From Polyangiaceae bacterium (GTDB lineage Bacteria; Myxococcota_A; Polyangia; Polyangiales; Polyangiaceae), in the NCBI GenBank assembly GCA_025936045.1, contig JAICUB010000002.1, forward strand, positions 186,001 through 250,000: DNA of 64,000 nucleotides, written 5' to 3'. Made by a program: the position numbers and the translations under genes. Shown piece after piece: positions 52,240 through 59,581 of the stretch. Positions within the stretch are counted from its first letter, which is position 1, and each line of letters opens with the position of its first letter. Under the pieces are notes generated by a model. That model worked only from the letters and a program-made list of their open reading frames with translations, ran no database searches and was not told the DNA's origin.

Positions 52240-54741
52240 TTGCTCGAACCCGAACCAGAGTTGCCCGTCGAACGCCGCGAAAAATGGCTCGCGGCCGCGG
52301 CGTTCGGCTTCGCCGCCGCGACGCTTGCCGCGCCTTTCGCGAAGAGCGGCATCTGGGAGCCGTTCGAGCTGCGTTCGCTCGAGCTCGCGCGCCGCATCGC
52401 GATTGGCCTCTACGGCGCGACCGGCTTCGACTTCACGGGGTCGAACAACGCGCTCCCGACGCGCGGCGAGGTCGCTCGCGGTGAGCTCCCGTTCACGAGC
52501 ATGGCGCTCGGCCTGCGGCTCTTCGGGCTCCACGTCTGGGCCGGCCGCCTGCCGCTCGTCGTCGCCGCCCTAGCGGGGCTCGGCGCCACGTATCTGCTCG
52601 TGCGGCGCCTCGCGAGCCTGCGGGCAGCGGCGCTCAGCGTCCTCGTGCTCGGGACGATGCCGCTCTATTTCTTGCAGGCGCGCACGCTCCTCGGGGACGG
52701 GATGACGCTCGCCGCGCTCGCCGTCGCGAGCTCGGGCCTCACACTCGCCGTCTTCGATCGCGGCAGCGCGCGGCTCCGCTTCGGCTTTCTCGCCCTCGGC
52801 GTCTTCGGTCTGGTCGCCGGACTGCTCTCGCGCGGACTCTTGCTCGGAGTGGCCGTGCCGTTGCTCGGCCCTGCGCTCGCCTGGCTCCTGCTCCGCGTTT
52901 CGGCGGGGCTCCCGCCGGAGCGCTTTCGGGACGCATGCGGCACGGCGCTGCTCGGCACGGGCCTTTTCGCGGCGGCACTCGGGGCGCGCTTGCTCGCGCG
53001 CGCGATAGACGCTCCGGAGCGCTACTTCATGTGGCTCGGCTTCGGTATGGAGCGGCCCGCGGCGCGGCCCACGTTCGACGCCGTCATCGGTCAGCTCGGG
53101 CACGGCCTGTTCCCGTGGAGCGCATTTTTGCCGGTGGCGCTCGCCCGCGTCACCTCGCGTCCCGCGGCGGCGACGCCCGTGGCGCGCGAAGACGGCTTGC
53201 GCGCGAGCTGTCTCGTCAGCGCGGCGCTCGGCTTGTTCGCGTGGGGCGGCGTCGCCACCGACGCCGGGCTCATGCCCTTCGGTCCCGTGGCGGCCCTCGC
53301 CGTGCTGGTGGCGCTCGCGCTCGCGGATTTGGACAGGGGTGCGCCCGCCTCGCGCGCCGCCGGCATGACCGGGGTGGCGTTGCTCGTGCTCCTGCTCGCC
53401 GATTTCATGAACGAGCCGGACAAGGCCTTCGTGCCGTTCGTCGTGGAGGGCGCGCATTTCCCGGAGAGCTTCAAGGGCGCGGGGCACGGCTATTTCCTCG
53501 CGGGCAGCGCGCTCGCCGCGCTCGGCTTCTTCGCCGCGCTGCTCGAACGCGACGCGGACGACGGCGAGCCGTTCGCGCGCCGCGACTACCTCGCTTGGCT
53601 CGAGACGCTGCGCGATCTGTGGCGCGGCAATCTCCTGTTCGGCGCCTGCGTGCTCGAGGCGGGCCTGCTCGGCTTCGTGGGCTTCGACTTGCTCGGCGAA
53701 CGCGTGCCCGCGCTCGCACGCTTCGCGGCGTCGAGTCAGGCGACGCGCGAGCTCGGGCGCGTGGCCTGGCTCGTCGTGCCGCTCCTCGCGGCGCTGCCCC
53801 TCGCGACGCTCGCCTTGCGGGACTCGGTTCGCTGGCTCGAACGGGCGCGCCGCCGTTCGCGTCGCGGCGGCTGGCTCCCGCCGCGGAGCATGCTCGCCGC
53901 GCTCGGTGGCGTGGCGTGCGGCGCGGGCCTCAGCCTCGGCTACTACCCGGCGCTCACGGCGCAGCTCTCACCGGACGAATCGTTCGACACCTTCCGGCGT
54001 CTCGCGCGTCCCGGTGAGGAGCTCGCCGTGGTCGGCTCGGGCGCGCTCACCGCCTCCTACACCGCAGGTCGCAACGTCATCACCCTGGACGATCCCGATC
54101 AGGCATCCGGCTTTCTCCTCACGCGTGGCGTCCGCCGTTGGCTCATCGTGCGCTCGGACGCGCTCGCCGGACTGAACTCACGTTATCGCCTGCAATTTCA
54201 CGCCGGAAATCTGCCGATCCTCGACGCGCGCTCGAGCGAAAACCTGCTCGCCTCGAACGAGCTTCGTTCCGGTGAGAAAAACGAAAATCCGCTCGGTCGC
54301 TACGTGCTCGACCGAGCGCCGCACCCGCTGCATCCGCTCGACGCAAACCTTGCCGGCGTGCTCGACGTGCTCGGCTGGGACGTGACCGAGCTCGACGGCC
54401 AGCCCGTCCGCTGGATCACTCCGGGAAGGCGTTACGATTTCGTCGTGTACCTCCACGTCACGAGTCGCATCACCGGCGCCTGGGAAACCTTCGTCCACAT
54501 CGACGGATTCCAACGCCGCTACAACGGTGATCATCCGACCCTCGACGGGCACTATCCGTTCGCGCTCTGGAACGTGGACGACTTCATCGCCGACCGCCAT
54601 GAGATCCGACTCGAGCCGTACTTCCCGCACGGCACGTACCAGGTGTACTTCGGGTTCTACATGGGGGATCGGCGCATGCCCGTGCGGCGCGGCCTCGCGG
54701 ACGAAAGTCGCCTCGCGGGCGGCGACCTCGTGGTCGAGTGA
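52240..54741 (+). CDS. GT39/ArnT-like membrane glycosyltransferase
   Basis: An 833-residue protein. The N-terminal 560 residues carry about a dozen hydrophobic helices with PMT/ArnT features: GIWEPFELRSLELARRIAIG near the first luminal loop (where the family has D/E-E-x-RY-like acids), LPFTSMALGLRLFGLHVWAGRLPLVVAAL and LARTLLGDGMTLAALAVA-like blocks. A C-terminal periplasmic beta domain (about 600-833; GWDVTELDGQPVRWITPGRRYDFVVYLHV, TWETFVHIDG-like) follows. The enzyme family moves sugars from polyprenyl phosphate to lipids or proteins. TTG 52240 is the only early start found. Confidence 0.8.
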   Translation: MLEPEPELPVERREKWLAAAAFGFAAATLAAPFAKSGIWEPFELRSLELARRIAIGLYGATGFDFTGSNNALPTRGEVARGELPFTSMALGLRLFGLHVWAGRLPLVVAALAGLGATYLLVRRLASLRAAALSVLVLGTMPLYFLQARTLLGDGMTLAALAVASSGLTLAVFDRGSARLRFGFLALGVFGLVAGLLSRGLLLGVAVPLLGPALAWLLLRVSAGLPPERFRDACGTALLGTGLFAAALGARLLARAIDAPERYFMWLGFGMERPAARPTFDAVIGQLGHGLFPWSAFLPVALARVTSRPAAATPVAREDGLRASCLVSAALGLFAWGGVATDAGLMPFGPVAALAVLVALALADLDRGAPASRAAGMTGVALLVLLLADFMNEPDKAFVPFVVEGAHFPESFKGAGHGYFLAGSALAALGFFAALLERDADDGEPFARRDYLAWLETLRDLWRGNLLFGACVLEAGLLGFVGFDLLGERVPALARFAASSQATRELGRVAWLVVPLLAALPLATLALRDSVRWLERARRRSRRGGWLPPRSMLAALGGVACGAGLSLGYYPALTAQLSPDESFDTFRRLARPGEELAVVGSGALTASYTAGRNVITLDDPDQASGFLLTRGVRRWLIVRSDALAGLNSRYRLQFHAGNLPILDARSSENLLASNELRSGEKNENPLGRYVLDRAPHPLHPLDANLAGVLDVLGWDVTELDGQPVRWITPGRRYDFVVYLHVTSRITGAWETFVHIDGFQRRYNGDHPTLDGHYPFALWNVDDFIADRHEIRLEPYFPHGTYQVYFGFYMGDRRMPVRRGLADESRLAGGDLVVE

Positions 54742-54972
54742 CCGAGCGAGAGCGGGTTTACCTCACGGCAACGCGCGTCGAGTGCTGCCAGCAGGTCCGG
54801 CCGTCGCGTGTGAGCGTTGGCCGCGGGGCCGCGGCCGCGTGGCGGCGAGGTTCAGTAACCGGAGCTCTCGGGACGAGGCGGTTCGTCCATTCTGGTGTCG
54901 CTCGCTGACGCAATCGTCATGACCGAGGCGTGTGTGCGTGACACCCGCGCTGATCGAGGCTAAGGCCGAATT
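54742..54972. other. Intergenic region upstream of the PilZ gene
   Basis: A 231-bp gap with no gene-like frame. It contains the perfect GC hairpin at 54819-54836 (stem GGCCGCGG, 2-base spacer). No clear promoter or tRNA is visible. The hairpin could stop read-through from the glycosyltransferase gene. Confidence 0.5.
54819..54836. terminator. GC-rich hairpin after the glycosyltransferase gene
   Basis: GGCCGCGG and CCGCGGCC form a perfect 8-bp stem with a 2-base loop, 78 bases after the stop at 54741. There is no U-tract. Confidence 0.3.
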
Positions 54973-55371
54973 GTGAGCGGAGAGAAGTCCGAACGACCTG
55001 CGCCGTCGGAACGACCCGGGGCGGACCGAAGGAGCGCCGATCGCATCGACGTCGTCTGGTCCGTCGACTGCGAGACGGAAGACACCTTCCTCTACGCCAA
55101 CATCACGAATATCTCCGAAGTCGGTATCTTCGTCCGCACGAACGAGCCGCTCGAGGTGGGGACGCGCGTGACCTTGAAGTTCGCGCCGCCCGGCAGTCAC
55201 GACCCGCTCGTCTTGACGGGTCAGGTGCAGTGGGTAAATCCCATTCGCATGCTCGCGAGCAACCCGAATCCCGGGATGGGCATCCGCTTCATCGATCTCA
55301 CGCGGGACAGCCGCGAGCACCTGGTCGGCGTCGTTCGCACCATCGCGTACGTCCGAAGCTCGACGAACTGA
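54973..55371 (+). CDS. PilZ domain protein (c-di-GMP binding)
   Basis: A 132-residue single-domain protein. The c-di-GMP motifs are RRSADR (R20-x3-R24) and NISEVG (N46-x-S48-x2-G51), in the canonical order and spacing, followed by VRTNEPLEVGTRVTLKFAPPG and LTGQVQWVNP...PGMGIRFIDL. It would bind cyclic di-GMP and pass the signal to a partner, perhaps linked with motility, pili or polysaccharide. The GTG start at 54973 follows a short, weak GAGG-like site. It precedes the desaturase by 89 bp; whether both are in one operon is unclear. Confidence 0.9.
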   Translation: MSGEKSERPAPSERPGADRRSADRIDVVWSVDCETEDTFLYANITNISEVGIFVRTNEPLEVGTRVTLKFAPPGSHDPLVLTGQVQWVNPIRMLASNPNPGMGIRFIDLTRDSREHLVGVVRTIAYVRSSTN

Positions 55372-55460
55372 GGGATCCCTCACGTTTCGGCGGGGACCTG
55401 TGGCTTGCCAACCGGCCGAATGTTTGTCAGAAGGTAGCCGGCCGCTCCGCGGCTGAGCCC

Positions 55461-56432
55461 ATGCGCCCTCGTTTTTCCGCTGACTATCGCACCCTGCTCT
55501 GGGTCGGACTGACGATGCTGACCGTAGGGGTCCAGTTCGCGCGTCCCGAGCTCGTCAAATACCTGTGGTGGGTGAGCTGCTACTTCGCGCTCAGCTGCGG
55601 CGTCATCGCCCACAACCACAACCACTGCCCGACCTTCGCGTCCAAGGGGGCGAATCAGGTCTTCGGCAACGTCATCTCCGTCTTCTACGGCTACCCCGTC
55701 TTCGCGTGGATCCCGACGCACAACTTGAACCACCACAAGTTCGTGAACCGGGCAGGGGACGCCACCATCACCTGGCGCTTCACGAACAAGCGCACGCCCT
55801 GGGTCGCCGCGACGTATTTCTTCGTCTCCAGCTACTACCAGGGCTTCCCGATCAAAGCCTTCATGAAGAAGGCGCGCGAACAGAACCCCACGCTCTATCG
55901 CCGCATCGTCTCGCAGTACGCGGTGTTCATCGGGGCGCACGTCGGGCTGCTCGCGCTCGCCGTCTTCCTGCACGGGCTCAAGCTCGGGCTTTACGTGTAC
56001 GTGCTCGCGTGCGTGGTGCCGGCCTTCTTCGCGCTCTGGACGATCATGCTCTTCAACTACGAGCAGCACGTCCACGCGGATCCGTGGTCCAAGCACAATC
56101 ATTCGCGAAGCTGGGAAGGGATGTGGGTAAACTTCCTGCTCTTCAACAACGGCTATCACGCCGCCCACCACGAGAACGCCGGCACGCATTGGAGCAAGCT
56201 CAAGGCGTTGCACGCGGAGCTCGCGCCGAAGATCGATCCCGCGCTGATCGTGAAGCAAAACCTCTGGTGGTACTTCGCCAAGCAGTACCTGTTCGCGCCC
56301 TTTTTCCCGAGCCTCGGCTCGGTGCAGCTCGGGCGCGCGCCGTTCGAGCCGCCGCAGGGTGAGCTCGAGGTGGTCGCGTCCGCCGACGTCGACGTCGGCG
56401 AGGCCGGTACCAACGCGGCGATGGTGAGCTGA
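55461..56432 (+). CDS. Membrane fatty acid desaturase
   Basis: A 323-residue desaturase-type integral membrane diiron enzyme. The three histidine boxes are visible: H51-N-H53-N-H55 (HNHNH), H87-x2-x-H91-H92 (HNLNHH) and H233-x2-H236-H237 (HAAHH); EQHVH at 202-205 adds ligands. Hydrophobic segments at about 12-28, 34-50, 70-85 and 155-200 give the usual topology. It introduces a double bond into an acyl chain bound to lipid or carrier, adjusting membrane fluidity. The ATG at 55461 was preferred over upstream frame extensions because it gives the expected N-terminus. Confidence 0.88.
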   Translation: MRPRFSADYRTLLWVGLTMLTVGVQFARPELVKYLWWVSCYFALSCGVIAHNHNHCPTFASKGANQVFGNVISVFYGYPVFAWIPTHNLNHHKFVNRAGDATITWRFTNKRTPWVAATYFFVSSYYQGFPIKAFMKKAREQNPTLYRRIVSQYAVFIGAHVGLLALAVFLHGLKLGLYVYVLACVVPAFFALWTIMLFNYEQHVHADPWSKHNHSRSWEGMWVNFLLFNNGYHAAHHENAGTHWSKLKALHAELAPKIDPALIVKQNLWWYFAKQYLFAPFFPSLGSVQLGRAPFEPPQGELEVVASADVDVGEAGTNAAMVS

Positions 56433-56448
56433 GCCGGCGCGCGGCCCG

Positions 56449-57585
56449 TCAGAAACCGAGCTGCACGTCCGCGTTCGGCTTGGTGGGCGCGGCCTGCTTC
56501 GGGTCGCTGCCGGCGTTCGCCGCGCCCGGCGCCGCCTTCGGCTCGGACCCCGCATCCGAGCTCGCGGCGGCCCGCTTGCTCTTCGCGGCGCGGGCGGCGA
56601 CCTGGGCCGGCGCGTCCATCTTGTCGAGTTGTGCGAGCGCCGCGCGGGCGCGCGGGGCATAGGTCGTCTCGTCGAGCAGCGCCTGGTAGCTCCGGCGCGC
56701 CTTTTCGAGATCGCCGATCACCTCGTAACAGCCCGCGGCTTCCCAGGTCGCTTCGTAGCCGGCGCGCGAGCCGGGGTAGCGCTGCGAAACCTGATCGAAG
56801 AGGGGCGCCGCCGTCCCGCAGCCTTCGCCGTTCTTCGTGGCCTGGGCGGCATAGAGCGCGGCGTCGGGCGCTTGCGAGCCGCCGCGCGCGACCACGCCCT
56901 CGAACTGCTGCCGCGCTTCCTTGTAGCGGCCCGCGCGGTACGCCGCGAGCGCGGCCTGATAGATGGCGTCCGGGCCTCCCTCGTCGCTCGTGGAGTCGCT
57001 GGCGGCTGCGGGCGCCGGTGCGGCATTTTGGACGTAAGCCGGGCGTGGCGCTGGAGGCGCCGGCGCGACCGGCGCTTCCTTGCGTTCGGGCACGGGCGCG
57101 GCGGAGGCGAGCGCGCCGTGGGCGTCGGCGCCGATGTCGCGCGCCGCGCCCTTGGGCAGCACCGTCACCGTCTCGGGATCCGTCTCGGCGACGCCGCGCT
57201 CGGTGACCGACATGGTGTCGCGGTCGCCCGGCTTGCCGCGGAAGAAGATGAGCCCCACGCCGATGAGTAGGAGCAGCGTCGCCGCCATCGCGAGCTGCGG
57301 GCGCATCGCGTAGCCGGCGAGCACCGACACCGCTCGTCCCGCGCGCTGCCGCAGCGGCAAGTGACCGCGCACCTGTCGCTCCGCTTCGATGATGCGAAGC
57401 TCGAGCCCGTCGGGTGGATCGACGAGCGGGAGCGCGCCCACCTCGCGCGTCGCCCGCAGCCCCGCGAGGATGCCGCGACAGCGCGCGCAATGCTCGAGGT
57501 GACGGCGCGCGGCGGCGGCCGTGAGCTCGTCGAGCTCGTCGTACAAGAGGTCGAGCACGATGCGATCGAAGCGCTCACAGTCCAT
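56449..57585 (-). CDS. Zinc-finger anti-sigma factor with TM helix and TPR-like periplasmic part
   Basis: A 378-residue protein. The N-terminal anti-sigma domain has the zf-HC2 ligands C3, H29, C33 and C36 (RRHLEHCARC). A TM helix follows (about 97-118, AMRPQLAMAATLLLLIGVGLIFF). The periplasmic part has an Ala/Pro-rich linker, then TPR-like helices (DAIYQAALAAYRAGRYKEARQQFEGVVARGG, LFDQVSQRYPGSRAGYEATWEAAGCYEVIGDLEKARRSYQALLDETTYAPRARAALAQLDKM), then a Lys/Ala tail. It likely holds the adjacent ECF sigma at the membrane. The start at 57585 is fixed by GGGAGG at 57598-57593; an ATG at 57612 would overlap the sigma stop. Confidence 0.88.
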   Translation of the reverse strand: MDCERFDRIVLDLLYDELDELTAAAARRHLEHCARCRGILAGLRATREVGALPLVDPPDGLELRIIEAERQVRGHLPLRQRAGRAVSVLAGYAMRPQLAMAATLLLLIGVGLIFFRGKPGDRDTMSVTERGVAETDPETVTVLPKGAARDIGADAHGALASAAPVPERKEAPVAPAPPAPRPAYVQNAAPAPAAASDSTSDEGGPDAIYQAALAAYRAGRYKEARQQFEGVVARGGSQAPDAALYAAQATKNGEGCGTAAPLFDQVSQRYPGSRAGYEATWEAAGCYEVIGDLEKARRSYQALLDETTYAPRARAALAQLDKMDAPAQVAARAAKSKRAAASSDAGSEPKAAPGAANAGSDPKQAAPTKPNADVQLGF

Positions 57586-57592
57586 CGCAACG

Positions 57593-57598
57593 CCTCCC
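57593..57598 (-). promoter_or_regulatory. Ribosome binding site of the anti-sigma gene
   Basis: GGGAGG on the minus strand lies 7 bases before the ATG at 57585 and favours this start over the ATG at 57612. Confidence 0.6.
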
Positions 57599-57611
57599 GC
57601 AAGCTCGCCCA

Positions 57612-58229
57612 TCAACGCAGCGCACGCGCGTACTCCTCGTAGTCGGAGAGACTCGTGCGCAAGCGATCGAGCGCGTAACGCATGCGGCTTTTTGCCGTAT
57701 TTTCGGCGACGCCCGTCACTTCCGCGATCTCTTTGAACGAGAGGTTACCGAGCTCGCGCAAGAGATACACCTCGCGCTGATCCTCCGGCAGCGTCTCCAC
57801 CGCCTGGATCAAAACCGCCCGCATCTTGTTCGTCGCCGTGCCGCGCTCCGCGTCACCGCGCGGTTCCTCGCTCGCGACGACGTCGGCGAGCGAGCGAGCG
57901 TCGTCGGCGGGCCCGAGCGGCTGGTCGAGCGACGGATGACGGCGATGCGCCGCCTTGCGCAATTGGTCGATGCAGAGGTTGCGCGCGATCGCGTACGTCC
58001 ACGTCGAGAAGCGCGCCTCGTGTTTGAACTCGCTCGCCCTCTGCACGACGCGCAGGAACACCTCCTGCGTGACTTCTTCGGCGACGGTCGGCTGTCTCAG
58101 TTGACGGAGCACGAAGTTGTAGAGAGGGCGATGATGACGGCGCACGAGCAGGGTGAACGCTTCCCGGTCGCCCCGCTGGTAGCGGACCATCAATGTTTCG
58201 TCGGATGCGTCGCCTTGGACCGCCGCCAT
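57612..58229 (-). CDS. ECF RNA polymerase sigma factor
   Basis: A 205-residue ECF sigma. Region 2 is LMVRYQRGDREAFTLLVRRHHRPLYNFVLRQL...VAEEVTQEVFLRVVQRASEFKHEARFSTWTYAIARNLCIDQLRK. Region 4 is LIQAVETLPEDQREVYLLRELGNLSFKEIAEVTGVAENTAKSRMRYALDRLR, a clear helix-turn-helix. A spacer of about 45 residues (HPSLDQPLGPADDARSLADVVASEEPRGDAERG) joins them. It directs RNA polymerase to a stress or envelope regulon, under control of the adjacent anti-sigma. The start (ATG 58229, or GTG 58238) has no strong Shine-Dalgarno. It is divergent from the gene at 58649 across a 419-bp gap. Confidence 0.93.
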   Translation of the reverse strand: MAAVQGDASDETLMVRYQRGDREAFTLLVRRHHRPLYNFVLRQLRQPTVAEEVTQEVFLRVVQRASEFKHEARFSTWTYAIARNLCIDQLRKAAHRRHPSLDQPLGPADDARSLADVVASEEPRGDAERGTATNKMRAVLIQAVETLPEDQREVYLLRELGNLSFKEIAEVTGVAENTAKSRMRYALDRLRTSLSDYEEYARALR

Positions 58230-58648
58230 AGAGAGCACGTGCGGCAGCCGACGGGCGTGAGAGTCGAACCTGCCGGACGGGTGGGCCCGAGCTCGAGCTC
58301 ACCCATCACGTGCTTGAACGTCCGAGCGCTGGGTTCGGTCTCCGTCCGTGGCGCCTGATTCGAGAACTACGCCCGGTGCCCTCTTGCGGCAAGACCCAAG
58401 TAAAATCAAAAGGGTACCGAATTGGTCGGGTGGTCGGCCATCGAGGCCGGTCGATCGGTTGTGGAGCTTTGCGCCGCATGCTGGTCGGTCTGCCACGAAG
58501 GAAAGTGAGCATCCGTCGCGGGCGGAGTGAGGATTCTCTTTCCGTTCGCCTCGGGAGGCGCAAGTATGCGGACCGCCGAACTCATCCAGGTGGAAAGAGC
58601 CGGTGGCGTTGGATCATCCATCCGCGCCAAGGCAACGAACGAGGGAAC
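58230..58648. other. Long divergent intergenic region
   Basis: A 419-bp gap without a convincing gene. It must hold the promoter of the sigma/anti-sigma pair and that of the exported TPR block. An imperfect hairpin lies at 58279-58304 (GGGTG...CACCC around a GAGCTCGAGCTC palindrome). No clear sigma-70 or ECF promoter could be picked out by eye, and no tRNA is seen. Confidence 0.5.
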
Positions 58649-59581
58649 ATGAAACGCTCGCTTCTCGCTCTGTCGCTGGTCGCCATCGCGGCCGTATCGT
58701 TCGGAGGGCAAGCCCAGGCGCAGACGGTCAAAGCTACCGGCTCGGCGAAGGCCGCCGCGACGACGACCGCCAAACCCGCTACGCCCGCCGCTTCCGCGAG
58801 CGCCGTCACGACCGCGACGCCGACGCCATCCGCGAGCGCTCCGGCCCCCGCTGCACCAGCCGCGGCGGTGCAGCCGAACACGAGCCTCGCGCCGTCGCCG
58901 CCGGCGAACCCGCCGCCCGCGCCGAGTACGACCGCGACCGGCTCGACGACGGCGTCCTCCGCGCCCGAAACCATGGACGGCTCGACCTACGTCGTGCGGC
59001 TCCGGGATTTGGAGCAGCGCGTCGACGAGCTCAAGGAGCAAATCCGCCGTAGCCACACGCGCCTGAGTCTCCTCAGCGACACCATCCTCTCGGGCGGCGT
59101 CGGCGGCGCCAGAGCGGAAATCAACTTCCGAAACGAGCTCAGCAACGCGTTTCACCTCACGGGCGCCACGTTCGTGCTCGACGGCTCCGTTCAGTTCAAC
59201 AAGCAGGACGACACGGGCGCGCTCGCCGAGCAAAAGCAGATCCCGATCTTCAGCGGCTCGATCCCCCCGGGCGACCACACGCTTCAAGTCGTGTTGAAGC
59301 TCCGCGGCCACGGCTACGGCGTCTTCTCGTACCTCCGCGGTTACAAGTTCAACGTGCCTGCCACGCACTCCTTCACGGTGACCGAAGGGAAGGCGATCAA
59401 GCTCGACGCCATCGTGTGGGAAAAGGGTGACGTGACGACGCCCCTCGAGGAACGTCCAGCCATCCGCTGGCAGCAGACGGTCTCCTCGTCCGGCGAGGAG
59501 GGCCATCCGGAGGCGACGTCTTCGGCACCCGCCAAGGCGAACGTCTCGGGCACCATTTCGGTCGGGGCCGGAGCGAAGTGA
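58649..59581 (+). CDS. Exported protein with Ala/Pro-rich linker and coiled coil
   Basis: A 310-residue protein. MKRSLLALSLVAIAAVSFGGQAQA is a signal peptide ending in AQA. Residues about 25-110 are Ala/Thr/Pro/Ser-rich, of the type often mis-named dihydrolipoamide acetyltransferase; no lipoyl or catalytic motif is present. A coiled coil (YVVRLRDLEQRVDELKEQIRRSHTRLSLLSDTI) then a beta domain (AEINFRNELSNAFHLTGATFVLDGSVQFNK, FSGSIPPGDHTLQVVLKLRGHGYGVFSYLRGYKFNVP) follow. The beta part resembles periplasmic adaptor or PEGA-like folds. It is the first gene of a three-gene block; its TGA overlaps the next start. Confidence 0.72.
   Translation: MKRSLLALSLVAIAAVSFGGQAQAQTVKATGSAKAAATTTAKPATPAASASAVTTATPTPSASAPAPAAPAAAVQPNTSLAPSPPANPPPAPSTTATGSTTASSAPETMDGSTYVVRLRDLEQRVDELKEQIRRSHTRLSLLSDTILSGGVGGARAEINFRNELSNAFHLTGATFVLDGSVQFNKQDDTGALAEQKQIPIFSGSIPPGDHTLQVVLKLRGHGYGVFSYLRGYKFNVPATHSFTVTEGKAIKLDAIVWEKGDVTTPLEERPAIRWQQTVSSSGEEGHPEATSSAPAKANVSGTISVGAGAK

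Noticed and set aside
58253-58275. A tRNA-like T-arm (GGTTCGACT on the minus strand) in the sigma-factor upstream region
   Set aside because: The five bases on each side of the loop do not pair and there is no acceptor stem or anticodon arm.
58649-59581. Dihydrolipoamide acetyltransferase
   Set aside because: The Ala/Pro-rich region may attract that name in automated annotation, but there is no lipoyl domain or catalytic motif and the protein has a signal peptide.
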